Of a stretch of 42,685 nt of DNA, positions 24,319 through 33,161 are shown piece after piece (the first letter of the stretch is position 1; the number at the start of each line of letters is the position of its first letter). The position numbers were made by a program, and so were the translations under genes. Origin of the DNA: Ferruginibacter sp. (GTDB taxonomy: Bacteria > Bacteroidota > Bacteroidia > Chitinophagales > Chitinophagaceae); assembly GCA_014379625.1 (NCBI GenBank), contig JACMLJ010000029.1:1-42685 (forward strand), read 5' to 3'. The notes below the pieces were generated by a model. The model did no database searches and had not been told where the DNA came from. It saw only the letters and a list, made by a program, of their open reading frames with translations.

Positions 24319-25656
24319 CTAGTGGTTGGGAGTATCATAATCAAAAATCAACCCCGACAAATCAGGTATATTTTTCCTTTTTCGCTTTAGTTCATGCTCA
24401 TAAATTACCTGTCCCAGGTGCTTCATAAAAGGAAGGCCGATGGTTTTATAATCGTATAAGTCGTCATTTAATATCCCGTCCTTGTTGCAATAAATAGTGG
24501 CAGATAAAAAGAACTCGATCTTTTTATCGAGGTCAACGATATAAGCTGCATCAGTCAATTGACCGTAAGCATCACCCACTTTATTAAAAATGCGGATATT
24601 TTTTGGCAGCGCCCCTTTCTCTGAACCAAATAATAAAAATTTACAATAGGCCGGCCAGTAGTTTACCGTGTCCGCTGAATACGGCGGGAAACTACTTTCA
24701 GTGGGTAACTGGCTCATATATTTCAATAAAAAATCCCTGTCTTCCTTAGTAAGGCTAAAACGTTGGGCACCTGGCACTTTATTGGGGAAAACCAGGCTGA
24801 TCAAAATAATGTGAAGATCCTCCAGGCTGATCCGGTTCTTGGTGGAAAAATCCATTGGTTCATTCACTAATTGACCGGCTTTGTAATATCCCCTTCCTAT
24901 CGAATCATTCCGTTGCACATATTGGGAAGTATCATATTGCATGGGCTGATCATAAATAATATTGTTTTGTGGGCCTAAAAATTTTAAAGGATTAGTATGC
25001 ATGTTCTCCTCCCGTGAAAGGGGGATACTAAGCCGGTGCAATACCTGTACGTCTCCATACCCTTTTTTATGCAACTGTTCATTGATGTATTCCCGGCCCA
25101 GGAATTCATACAGGCGGTTAAAAGCATCATTATCACTCACCATCAGTATTTTTTTGATGTATTGGGCGATAGTAGGTTTGCCATCGGGGGTGGTAGGATC
25201 ATTGTACACGGGCGTTTGACCGCTAAATGCCTGTTCTGTGATCATCGTCGTATTCCGGTCCACACCTTTTATTTTTAATTCATTCAACTTTTGAAGCGCC
25301 AGCATGCTTACCGGGAACTTCACCGTTGATGCCGGGTAAAAATATCTTGCACCGTTTAAATTAAAATAATAATTTTTTAACGCGGCAATGCCATTGGCCC
25401 CTTTATCTATCTGTGTATAAATCAGTTGCACATTCCAGTCCTTCCTTTTTTGGAGAATCGAATCAAAATACTGGGGATATTGTTTCAATAAATCCTCTAA
25501 AAATGCGTCTGTCCGGGTACTGTCTACCGGAACAGGAGCCGTGACTACTACCGCGGTATCCACAACAGGAACAGGTACTTTTTTAGTGGTAGCACAGGAA
25601 GATAAAAAAACCATAACTAAAAGGAGGAAGGAACCGGGCGGGTTTTTCAAAAACAT
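24319..25656 (-). CDS. Lipoprotein serine hydrolase, class A beta-lactamase-like fold
   Basis: 445 residues. The signal FLLLVMVFLSSC with lipobox LSSC marks a lipoprotein. The catalytic SxxK is ASTVKFPVSML (~residue 109), the SDN motif is VSDNDAFNRLYEF (~residue 175), and the KTG-like triad is KVG in IFNKVGDAYGQLTDAAYI. No Glu-166-type deacylation loop can be pointed to with certainty, so activity on beta-lactams is not implied; a peptidase, transpeptidase or ester hydrolase role is equally possible. Length exceeds the usual 290 of class A enzymes because of insertions (LKFLGPQNNIIYDQPM...) and a C-terminal tail. Divergent from secDF with a -7 box 47 bases upstream. Confidence 0.82.
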   Translation of the reverse strand: MFLKNPPGSFLLLVMVFLSSCATTKKVPVPVVDTAVVVTAPVPVDSTRTDAFLEDLLKQYPQYFDSILQKRKDWNVQLIYTQIDKGANGIAALKNYYFNLNGARYFYPASTVKFPVSMLALQKLNELKIKGVDRNTTMITEQAFSGQTPVYNDPTTPDGKPTIAQYIKKILMVSDNDAFNRLYEFLGREYINEQLHKKGYGDVQVLHRLSIPLSREENMHTNPLKFLGPQNNIIYDQPMQYDTSQYVQRNDSIGRGYYKAGQLVNEPMDFSTKNRISLEDLHIILISLVFPNKVPGAQRFSLTKEDRDFLLKYMSQLPTESSFPPYSADTVNYWPAYCKFLLFGSEKGALPKNIRIFNKVGDAYGQLTDAAYIVDLDKKIEFFLSATIYCNKDGILNDDLYDYKTIGLPFMKHLGQVIYEHELKRKRKNIPDLSGLIFDYDTPNH

Positions 25657-25703
25657 ATAAATTGTTTACGCTGCAAAAATGAAGAAAAATTAAAGAAACT
25701 CTA

Positions 25704-25711
25704 CAAAAATA
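25704..25711 (-). promoter_or_regulatory. Candidate -7 box (TATTTTTG) for the serine hydrolase
   Basis: Exact TAnnTTTG match on the minus strand, 47 bases before the ATG; an upstream TTTTG is spaced too closely (about 14 bases) to be a good -33. Confidence 0.35.
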
Positions 25712-25872
25712 ATTTTTGCGGAGCTCAAAATTGTAAAAAGAACGGTTGGCAGACAGGCTTCGGTTTTTCTGAACCCGTAACTGTTTCAATCCACGTAGAA
25801 CTGGAATGGGAAATTTCGTTTCTACACAAGTTTTAAAAATAACCGGCCCGCTCCTTCAACGAGTTTTTCCCC

Positions 25873-25880
25873 TATCTTTG
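25873..25880 (+). promoter_or_regulatory. Candidate -7 box (TATCTTTG) for secDF
   Basis: Exact TAnnTTTG match followed by C, the extended form TAnnTTTGC, 46 bases before the ATG. This is the best-looking promoter in the window, although the -33 element is not obvious. Confidence 0.5.
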
Positions 25881-25926
25881 CAAACTTCTAAAAAATTAAC
25901 AAAGTAGCTACTAAAAGTAACCAATT

Positions 25927-28917
25927 ATGAAATTGAAAGGCTTAGTTTGGTTTTTCGCCATTGCTTTAATTTTTATCTCCCTGTGGGAATTGTCGTACAC
26001 CTGGGTAATACGTAATTATGAAGGTAAGGTTAAAGTACAGGCAGAAAAATTTGTAAGATCGCAATACCCCGGGGTTAAAGGAGAAGATAAAGACCTGCTG
26101 GTTAAAAGCAGGATGCAACGTTTACTCGACAGTACAAGGGACAAAAGCATCTACCCGGTGGTGGGTACCACTTATCAAAAGTGTAAAGAAAATGAACTGA
26201 AACTTGGTTTGGACCTGCAGGGTGGTATGAGTGTAACCATGGACGTTAGCCTTGAAGGTTTACTCAAATCTATGAGCAATAACCCTAAAGACCCCGGATT
26301 GCTAAAAGCCATACAAACAGCCAACGCACAAAAGATCAGCAGCACTACAGATTATATCACCTTGTTTACAGCGGCTTACAAACAACAAAATCCCGGAGCT
26401 AAAATGGCCTCCTTATTTGCAGGAGCGGGCAAACAAATAAAAATTACTGACAGTGATGATAAGGTAACAGACCAGATCCGTGTTACCGCTAAAGGCGCTA
26501 TATTAGAAACTTATAAGATATTAGTAAAACGCATCGACAAATTCGGACTGGCAAGCCCTACTATTAACCTGGATGAAAACAGGGGTGTTATTAACGTAGA
26601 ACTGGCGGGTATTACTGATAAAGCAAGGGTTAGGAAATTATTGCAGGCCAGTGCCAACCTGCAGTTTTGGGAAGTATATAATATCAGTGAATTAGCGGGT
26701 GCCCTGCAAAGCGCAGATAAAGCAGTGAGTGATTATTTGAGCGGCATCAGTGCTACAGATTCAACTAAAAAAACTGCCGCCGATTCAGTTAAACTGGCTG
26801 CCAACCAAAATGCATTTTTCAAAGTGATTAATCCTATTGAAGGCCAACAGGATCCCAAAACTGGTAAGACTGTCTTTAGCGCAGCGATTGGTAGTATTGC
26901 ATTAAAAGATACGGGTGTATTTAATTCATACCTTAACCTCGAAGGATTAAAAAGTAGTTTCCCTGCTGATGTGAAATTTTTGCTCGGAGTAGAAGAAAAA
27001 GCCGCGAAGAGCAATCTTCGTTATTATCCTTTGTATGCGATCAAAACTATTCCCGGATCTGACAAAGCGAAGTTAGAAGGTGAAGGTGTGGAAGAATCAA
27101 GCCAAAGCTTTGATGACAGGGGCCGGCCATCCATAAAAATGCAAATGACCAGTATAGGCGCCAAAACATGGGCCAGGATGACTGCTGACAATACTAACCG
27201 CCCGATTGCGATAGTATTGGATGATATTGTTTATTCGGCTCCCAATGTAAATGGTCCTATTGAAGGGGGCAGTTCTGAAATATCAGGCAGTTTTACTACG
27301 GAAGAAGCACAGGATCTTGCGAACATATTAAAATCAGGTAAAACCAATGCCCCGGCAAAAATTGTTGCGGAGCAGATAGTTGGCCCTACGCTTGGTAAAG
27401 CTTCTGTAAATGGAGGAATGATGGCTTTTGGAATTGCATTTTTGGTGATATTCAGTTTGATGCTGGTGTATTACAACAATGGTGGCTGGGTTGCCAATAT
27501 TTCACTCATACTCAACCTGCTGTTTACGATTGGTGTACTAAGTGCGTTGGGTTTTACATTAACGGCGGCGGGTATCGCAGGCCTGGTATTAACCATTGGT
27601 ATGGCCGTAGACACCAACGTAATTATATTTGAAAGAATCAAGGAGGAACTTACAAAAGGAAAATCATATCCCCAGGCAGTCAACGATGGTTACCGGCGTT
27701 CACTCGCTCCCGTTATTGATGCCCACGTTACTACCTTATTAACCGCGATCATCCTGGCCTATTTTGGTTTGGGCCCTGTGTTAGGTTTCGCTACCACCCA
27801 GATCATTGGTATCCTGTTGTCATTATTTTGCGGTATACTGATTTCCAGGCTGATCACGGATTTCTGGACCAATAAAAATCGTCACTTTAATTATTTTACC
27901 GGTGTTTCCAGGCGTGTTTTTAAACATGCTAAATTTGAATTCATTCAATACAGGAAAGTAGCCTATGGTATTTCTGTGGTGGTATTATTATTAGGCGTAG
28001 GTTCATATTTTAATGGCTTTCATTATGGTGTTGAATTTAAAGGCGGGCGCAGCTATACCATCGAATTTCCACAGTCTGTATCCAACGAAGCAGTACAAAA
28101 TGACCTGCGTAAATCGCTGGAAGGTGATTTCCCTATCATCAAAACAGTTGGCGACAATAAGCATTTAAATATAACTACTTCTTACCTGATCGGTCATGAT
28201 AATGCAGACGATTCTGTGCAGTTAAAATTGTATGAAGGGTTAAAGAAAGTGTTACCCAACATCAGTTACGATGACTTTTCTAAAAATCATATACAGAGTT
28301 CACAAACGATACAGCCCACCATTTCATCTGATCTGAAAGCGGGCGCCATCAAGGCGATCATTTTTGGTATCCTCGCAATCTTTATTTATATCTTTATTCG
28401 CTTCCGCGATTGGAGGTATTCGTTGGGAACAATCGTTTCGTTATTACATGATGTATTGGTTACGCTTGCTGTATTTTCTTTCCTGAAAAACGTGGTACCC
28501 TTCCCATTAGAAATCGATCAGCATTTTATTGCCGCTATATTAACGGTAATAGGTTTTAGTATGAATGATACGGTAATTGTTTTTGACCGTATCCGTGAGT
28601 ACAGTAAAGGCTCCAAGGCAAGTGAAAAGGGCAATATCATCAACCGTGCTATCAATGACACCCTGAGCCGTACGGTGATGACCTCGTTAACTGTATTCCT
28701 GACCCTGCTGATTTTATTTATTTTTGGCGGTGAAGTTACAAGAGGTTTCGCCTTTGCGATGTTGATTGGTGTGATCACCGGTACCTATTCATCTATTTTT
28801 GTAGCTGCACCGATATTGGTTGATTTTGCAAAAGATAAAGCATTGGGTGAAGCCGAATTGATCAGCAGCGATAAGCCTGTGGTGAAAACGGAGAAGGTAG
28901 TGGTGAAGAAGGTGTAG
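25927..28917 (+). CDS. secDF: Fused protein-export membrane protein SecDF
   Basis: 996 residues joining SecD and SecF, as is usual in Bacteroidota. It uses the proton gradient to pull exported proteins after SecYEG translocation. SecD half: first membrane helix at ~5-25, LGLDLQGGMSVTMDV (~97), large periplasmic domain, then helices around IGMAVDTNVIIFERIKEEL (the D...R motif D1-D4 region). SecF half starts at ~residue 665 with FEFIQYRK, contains GVEFKGGRSYTIEF and FSMNDTVIVFDRIRE, and ends with a Lys/Val-rich tail. Both conserved RND-like Asp/Arg motifs are intact. A 50-residue Ala/Lys-rich insert near residues 270-320 is a variable region. Followed by a strong terminator. Confidence 0.95.
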   Translation: MKLKGLVWFFAIALIFISLWELSYTWVIRNYEGKVKVQAEKFVRSQYPGVKGEDKDLLVKSRMQRLLDSTRDKSIYPVVGTTYQKCKENELKLGLDLQGGMSVTMDVSLEGLLKSMSNNPKDPGLLKAIQTANAQKISSTTDYITLFTAAYKQQNPGAKMASLFAGAGKQIKITDSDDKVTDQIRVTAKGAILETYKILVKRIDKFGLASPTINLDENRGVINVELAGITDKARVRKLLQASANLQFWEVYNISELAGALQSADKAVSDYLSGISATDSTKKTAADSVKLAANQNAFFKVINPIEGQQDPKTGKTVFSAAIGSIALKDTGVFNSYLNLEGLKSSFPADVKFLLGVEEKAAKSNLRYYPLYAIKTIPGSDKAKLEGEGVEESSQSFDDRGRPSIKMQMTSIGAKTWARMTADNTNRPIAIVLDDIVYSAPNVNGPIEGGSSEISGSFTTEEAQDLANILKSGKTNAPAKIVAEQIVGPTLGKASVNGGMMAFGIAFLVIFSLMLVYYNNGGWVANISLILNLLFTIGVLSALGFTLTAAGIAGLVLTIGMAVDTNVIIFERIKEELTKGKSYPQAVNDGYRRSLAPVIDAHVTTLLTAIILAYFGLGPVLGFATTQIIGILLSLFCGILISRLITDFWTNKNRHFNYFTGVSRRVFKHAKFEFIQYRKVAYGISVVVLLLGVGSYFNGFHYGVEFKGGRSYTIEFPQSVSNEAVQNDLRKSLEGDFPIIKTVGDNKHLNITTSYLIGHDNADDSVQLKLYEGLKKVLPNISYDDFSKNHIQSSQTIQPTISSDLKAGAIKAIIFGILAIFIYIFIRFRDWRYSLGTIVSLLHDVLVTLAVFSFLKNVVPFPLEIDQHFIAAILTVIGFSMNDTVIVFDRIREYSKGSKASEKGNIINRAINDTLSRTVMTSLTVFLTLLILFIFGGEVTRGFAFAMLIGVITGTYSSIFVAAPILVDFAKDKALGEAELISSDKPVVKTEKVVVKKV

Positions 28918-28960
28918 ATGGCAGATCAGTAAAATAAAGTAAATAAAGTATTACCAATAT

Positions 28961-28994
28961 AAAAAGCCCGTTCAGTTGATGAACGGGCTTTTTT
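28961..28994 (+). terminator. Rho-independent terminator after secDF
   Basis: AAAAAGCCCGTTCA, loop GTTGA, TGAACGGGCTTTTTT: a 14-bp stem with a T-run on both strands, so it can stop secDF and also the converging iscA-type gene. Confidence 0.9.
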
Positions 28995-29046
28995 TATTGG
29001 TTGACGATTTATCAGATTGAAAACGCTTAACCAGGGTTTTAGCACA

Positions 29047-29391
29047 TCATACCGCAAACGAGGTTCCGCAACCACAGGTTTTGCTTGCATTGGGATTTTT
29101 AAATGTAAACCCCCTTGAATTTAATCCCCCCTGCCAGTCTACTTCCATCCCCATTAAATAAATACCATGCGTTTTTTCCATAATGCAGGGTATGCCAGCT
29201 ATTTCAAAATGCTCATCTTTATCCGTAGGTGCATCAAAACCCAATACATAGGTCATACCACTGCAACCGCCCCCTTTTACACCCAATCTTAAAAGATTTA
29301 TTTTGTCGAAACCATCTTCCCGCATTAACCTTTTGATCTCTTCTATTGCACTAAGGGTTAAACTAACCGGTATCGCTATTGCTGTTTCCAT
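29047..29391 (-). CDS. Iron-sulphur cluster assembly protein, IscA/SufA/ErpA type
   Basis: 114-residue A-type carrier that takes an Fe-S cluster from the scaffold and passes it to target proteins in the cytoplasm. The three conserved Cys are visible: GGGCSGMTYVLGF (~residue 43) and KTCGCGTSF near the C-terminus. NSRGFTFKNPNASK is typical. The exact subtype (IscA, SufA or ErpA) cannot be read off, and no suf or isc gene is adjacent. Box TACCTTTG lies 18 bases upstream of the ATG; the gene converges with secDF. Confidence 0.92.
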   Translation of the reverse strand: METAIAIPVSLTLSAIEEIKRLMREDGFDKINLLRLGVKGGGCSGMTYVLGFDAPTDKDEHFEIAGIPCIMEKTHGIYLMGMEVDWQGGLNSRGFTFKNPNASKTCGCGTSFAV

Positions 29392-29409
29392 AAATTTCTT
29401 TTATTTCTG

Positions 29410-29417
29410 CAAAGGTA
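29410..29417 (-). promoter_or_regulatory. Candidate -7 box (TACCTTTG) for the iscA-type gene
   Basis: Exact TAnnTTTG match on the minus strand 18 bases before the ATG, followed by C; same spacing as for the aspC and DUF4242 genes. Confidence 0.45.
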
Positions 29418-29483
29418 TAAACAATTTAAAACCACTGGCCCCACCTATTTTGCGAAAGAAGGAAATTATTAAAAAGCCCGCCG

Positions 29484-29491
29484 TATTTTTG
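29484..29491 (+). promoter_or_regulatory. Candidate -7 box (TATTTTTG) for the 29502 gene
   Basis: Exact match, only 10 bases before the ATG, which would give an almost leaderless transcript. Similar to the distance seen at the trp leader (9 bases). Confidence 0.3.
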
Positions 29492-29501
29492 TAAAAAAAA
29501 C

Positions 29502-30020
29502 ATGCTCTTATTTGAAGTTGGATTTGTGGAATTGGAAGGAATGGCAATTGTGATCATATCTGGTTTGGTATTTTATTTAATGACAGAATTGCGCCTCCTG
29601 AGAAAGGAGATAAGGGCTAAGCAGCCCCCCACAACTGGTAACAGCCTGTTACCATTGCAGGCATACGAACGGCTTACCCTACTGGCCGACAGGATCGCGT
29701 TAAAAAACCTCGTAACCCGTATGCACTCCACCGTTTTATCAGCAACAGAGTTACAGGCCGGACTGGTTGAAACTATCAGGAATGAATATGAGCACAATAT
29801 CACCCAGCAGATGTATATCAATCCCGAAGTGTGGAAGGCAGTCACCAATATGAAGGAACAAAACATTTTTATCATCAACCAACTGGCAGAGGCTCTACCG
29901 CCAAAGGCGAATGCAATGGAGCTAAGCAAACTGATCCTGGAATACGTAGGGAACAATAATGCAGAACTGAGCCCCATTGTACTGGATGCCATACAATATG
30001 AGGTAAAGAAATTAATATAG
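29502..30020 (+). CDS. Hypothetical membrane-anchored protein, 172 aa
   Basis: Begins with one hydrophobic helix (FVELEGMAIVIISGLVFYLMT, ~residues 8-28) followed by basic ELRLLRKEIR, then a soluble helical domain: LPLQAYERLTLLADRIALKNLV, ELQAGLVETIRNEYEHNITQQMYI and VWKAVTNMKEQNIFIINQLAEALP. I recall similar proteins (LQAYERL...ISP, NEFEHNxxQQxY) as conserved unknowns of Bacteroidota; no function is known to me. The ATG is preceded by a -7 box and the gene is divergent from the iscA-type gene. Confidence 0.7.
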   Translation: MLLFEVGFVELEGMAIVIISGLVFYLMTELRLLRKEIRAKQPPTTGNSLLPLQAYERLTLLADRIALKNLVTRMHSTVLSATELQAGLVETIRNEYEHNITQQMYINPEVWKAVTNMKEQNIFIINQLAEALPPKANAMELSKLILEYVGNNNAELSPIVLDAIQYEVKKLI

Positions 30021-30033
30021 GGCACAGCGATGC

Positions 30034-30054
30034 GTCAATGGGAAATGGGCAATC
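30034..30054. repeat. Short degenerate heptamer array
   Basis: Units GTCAATG, GGAAATG, GGCAATC (three units) shortly after the stop of the 29502 gene, related to the GGTGAAT/GGTCAAT family but eroded. Confidence 0.45.
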
Positions 30055-30258
30055 AATGTTGTTTAATTTCTCCCTCTCCTATTCCTTTTGAGAGGATAAA
30101 AGTGAGGTCAGATAACCAAAAAAAGTATCTCAGCTAAGACGACATTAAATGTACAATCCCCAAACGGCAGAGAAAAATGTACTCTTCTGAAACAATATTT
30201 TCTTACAACTTAAATTGCCAGGTAATTAGATAAAACCGCCAGGCTTGCTGATCCCGTT

Positions 30259-31812
30259 ATGAAAAAAAAATTTACCGATTCAGGAATTGAAATAAAGGAA
30301 GTATATACGATCAGTGATCTGCCGGTAATAAACTGCGAATTGCCTGGTGAATTTCCTTTTACCCGCGGTGTGCAGACTGATATGTACCGCGGCAAATTAT
30401 GGACCATGCGGCAATATGCAGGTTTTAGCACCGCTGAGGAAAGTAATAAACGCTATCATTATCTATTATCACAGGGGGTAAACGGATTAAGCGTAGCTTT
30501 TGACCTTCCCACACAGATTGGCTACGACAGTGACCATCCTTTATCAGAAGGTGAAGTAGGAAAAGTGGGTGTGGCGATTGATTCACTGGAAGACATGGAA
30601 GCTTTGTTCAGGGGTATCCGGCTGGAGGACATCACCACTTCTATGACGATCAATGCAACCGGATTTATTTTATTGGCGTTTTATATTGCACTAGCTAAAA
30701 AACAGGGTGCCGACCTGGGTAAAATTTCAGGTACTATTCAAAATGATATTTTAAAAGAATACGCCGCCAGGGGAACCTACATCTATCCTCCCAAACCCTC
30801 CATGCGCATCATAACGGATATCTTTGAATGGTGTGCCATCGAGGTGCCCAAATGGAATACCATCTCTATCTCCGGCTACCATATCAGGGAGGCGGGCAGT
30901 ACCGCAGTGCAGGAAATTGCTTTTACATTAAGTAACGGTAAGGCCTATGTGAAAGCTGCAATGGAAAAAGGAATGGATATCAATGTTTTCGGTAAACGCC
31001 TCTCCTTCTTTTTTAATGCGCACAATAACTTATTTGAAGAAGTGGCCAAATTCAGGGCCGCAAGAAAAATGTGGGCCATCATCATGAAAGACCTTGGTGC
31101 AACAGATACGAGGGCAATGATGCTGCGCTTTCACACGCAAACAGGAGGGGCAACGCTTACAGCCCAGCAACCCCTGAATAATGTTACCCGTGTAGCGATA
31201 CAAACCCTTGCCGCTGTATTAGGAGGCACACAAAGTTTACATACCAACGGTTACGATGAAGCGCTTAGCCTGCCTACAGAAGCGGCAGCCGGCATTGCCC
31301 TGCGCACCCAGCAAATTGTAGCTTTTGAAAGTGGCGTTCCTGAAACAGCGGATCCGCTGGCCGGTAGTTATTTTATTGAAAGCCTGACCAATGAAGTGGA
31401 AACCAATGCTTGGAAATTAATTGCAACCATAGATGCAATGGGGGGCAGCGTAGCAGCAATAGAACAAGGTTTTATGCAGGATGAAATTGCCAGGAGCGCT
31501 TACGAATACCAGCGCCAGATTGAAAGTGGCGAAAAGATTATTGTTGGTGTCAACAAATTTCAATCAGATGAAAGCTATACTACTCCCGGATTTAAGATCG
31601 ACGATAGCATCCGGCAAATTCAAATTGACCAGATCACTGCATTGAAAGCAAAACGAGACCACAATAAAGTACAACAATGTTTGCAGCAAATCAATAACGC
31701 AGCTATGGGTACCCTCAACCTGATGCCGTTGGTGGTGGAAGCTGTCGAAAATTATTGTACCCTGGGCGAAATTTCGGATGAACTGAGAAAGGTTTTTGGG
31801 GAGTATAAATAA
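30259..31812 (+). CDS. Methylmalonyl-CoA mutase-type acyl-CoA mutase, large subunit without B12 domain
   Basis: 517 residues covering the substrate-binding TIM barrel only. Motifs: [31 protein letters not shown] (split: [20 protein letters not shown] with the substrate Tyr), [28 protein letters not shown], and [19 protein letters not shown]. The usual C-terminal cobalamin-binding domain with DxHxxG is missing, as in enzymes composed of separate large and small subunits; no B12-binding subunit or MeaB-type chaperone is in the window. The family interconverts succinyl-CoA and methylmalonyl-CoA or related branched acyl-CoAs; the [13 protein letters not shown] sequence favours methylmalonyl-CoA. 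Start is the first ATG after a 238-base gap. It converges with the TlpA gene. Confidence 0.88.
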   Translation: MKKKFTDSGIEIKEVYTISDLPVINCELPGEFPFTRGVQTDMYRGKLWTMRQYAGFSTAEESNKRYHYLLSQGVNGLSVAFDLPTQIGYDSDHPLSEGEVGKVGVAIDSLEDMEALFRGIRLEDITTSMTINATGFILLAFYIALAKKQGADLGKISGTIQNDILKEYAARGTYIYPPKPSMRIITDIFEWCAIEVPKWNTISISGYHIREAGSTAVQEIAFTLSNGKAYVKAAMEKGMDINVFGKRLSFFFNAHNNLFEEVAKFRAARKMWAIIMKDLGATDTRAMMLRFHTQTGGATLTAQQPLNNVTRVAIQTLAAVLGGTQSLHTNGYDEALSLPTEAAAGIALRTQQIVAFESGVPETADPLAGSYFIESLTNEVETNAWKLIATIDAMGGSVAAIEQGFMQDEIARSAYEYQRQIESGEKIIVGVNKFQSDESYTTPGFKIDDSIRQIQIDQITALKAKRDHNKVQQCLQQINNAAMGTLNLMPLVVEAVENYCTLGEISDELRKVFGEYK

Positions 31813-31836
31813 ACGTCTTGCAATTTAGCCTTCGCA

Positions 31837-31985
31837 GGCGAGTCCTGCACAAAAAATATGGAAGAGGAAAAGACCCCGTGCAGAGACTCGCCTCGGAAAT
31901 CTAATTTGAATAAATTTTTTGCTCCGTATGCGGCGGGTCCTGCCAGAAAATATGGAAGGGGAAAAGACCGGATGCTGACACGCCC
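31837..31985. repeat. Two copies of a ~55-bp hairpin element
   Basis: Copy 1 (31837-31892) has complementary ends GGCGAGTC-CTGCAC and GTGCAG-A-GACTCGCC, 14 paired bases with one bulge, around a 27-base interior containing TATGGAAGAGGAAAAGACC. Copy 2 (31932-31985) keeps the interior (TATGGAAGGGGAAAAGACC) but its ends (GGCGGGTCCTGCC, TGACACGCCC) have decayed. The conserved interior and variable stem point to a mobile or structured element. It lies between the converging mutase and thioredoxin genes. Confidence 0.7.
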
Positions 31986-32011
31986 GGGAAATGATTATTG
32001 GTAAAGGTTGC

Positions 32012-33115
32012 TTATTTTAAAATTGCAGTTAACTTTTTCTCCAAATCAGGTCCACGCAAATTTTTTCCGATAATTTTTCCGTCGGGCCCTATCAGGAAAT
32101 TTTGAGGAATACTGGTTATCTGGAATTGTTGTGCTACCGAATTAGACCAAAACTTCAAATCACTTACATGCCCCCAGGTAAGGCCGTCGGCTTTAATTGC
32201 ATCTATCCATGCTGGTTTTGCCCTATCTAGGGAAACACCGAGTACCGTAAAATTTTTATCCTTGAATTTGTTATAATTGGCTACCACATTGGGGTTCTCC
32301 TGGCGGCATGGCCTGCACCAGCTTGCCCAAAAATCTATCAGCACATACTTGCCCCTGTAAGAAGCAAGGCTAACCGGTTTACCGGTTGTATCCTCCTGTG
32401 TGAAATCCGCCAATACCGTTCCAATGGCATTTCTCTTTGATTCAGCAATTTGCTGAGCCACATAGTTCCCCATCGGCGTTTTTTTTACTTCGGGCGAAAG
32501 CAGGTTGAACAATCCTTCTGTTTTAACCGGTTCATCATTCAACTGGCTATACCTGATCACAGCCAACGGGGCAATAAAAGAACCGCTCTTTTGTTTTACA
32601 AAATTTTCCGCTACCTCCAGTGCCCTGGCAATAGCAACAGAATCATATACTGCATTTTCCGCAAACACTTTTTGGTAAGGGGCAAGCGATTGCGACAGCA
32701 TAGCATAATCAGCATGAGCAGGAGAACCGGTAACTACCGCATTATCAAATGCGCCCTTTTCACCGGCAACCTTAACTTCACTATTATCTAAAAATAAGGT
32801 GATATAAGGAGGTTTATTATCAAATATTATAATCTTAAAATCAGGTGTGGTTAGTTTTCCTTTAAATGAAAACGCGTTGCTACTGAGCTTGGTTTCAGAT
32901 TCCGGAGCTCCGGTCTGCCCGTTCAATAATGCAACGGTGGTTCCATCAGGATACCCTTTTACTTGTCCATTAATAATAAAACCATCCTGGTTTTTAGATG
33001 GTACTGTTTTCGCGGGAATAACGGATTTTTTTGCGGGGCTGGCTTTTGCTTTCGATTTGTTTTGAGCAAAGGAAAGGGCAGGCAACAATAAAGCAAAAAG
33101 AAAAATTTTCTTCAT
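32012..33115 (-). CDS. TlpA-like disulphide reductase with N-terminal DUF4369 domain
   Basis: Start at 33115 chosen because KKIFLFALLLPALSFAQ is a cleavable signal peptide; the frame is open 21 codons further up into trpA and ATG at 33124 is an alternative. Mature protein: Lys/Ala-rich linker, DUF4369 (GFIINGQVKGYPDGTTVALL), then the thioredoxin domain ADFTQEDTTGKPVSLASYRG, YVLIDFWASWCRPCRQENP with active site CRPC, and cis-Pro in ITSIPQNFLIGPDG. These periplasmic thiol reductases are common in Bacteroidota, often in many paralogues; the substrate is unknown. It follows trpA by 46 bases and may be read from the trp operon, with no functional link apparent. Confidence 0.9.
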   Translation of the reverse strand: MKKIFLFALLLPALSFAQNKSKAKASPAKKSVIPAKTVPSKNQDGFIINGQVKGYPDGTTVALLNGQTGAPESETKLSSNAFSFKGKLTTPDFKIIIFDNKPPYITLFLDNSEVKVAGEKGAFDNAVVTGSPAHADYAMLSQSLAPYQKVFAENAVYDSVAIARALEVAENFVKQKSGSFIAPLAVIRYSQLNDEPVKTEGLFNLLSPEVKKTPMGNYVAQQIAESKRNAIGTVLADFTQEDTTGKPVSLASYRGKYVLIDFWASWCRPCRQENPNVVANYNKFKDKNFTVLGVSLDRAKPAWIDAIKADGLTWGHVSDLKFWSNSVAQQFQITSIPQNFLIGPDGKIIGKNLRGPDLEKKLTAILK

Positions 33116-33161
33116 ATTGATCATTTGAGAGCGCAATATAATTTGTTTTGCGGATATAGAA

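Noticed and set aside
24319..25656. Antibiotic-resistance class A beta-lactamase
   Set aside because: SxxK and SDN motifs are present, but KTG is KVG, length is too great and no clear deacylation Glu is seen; drug hydrolysis is not supported.
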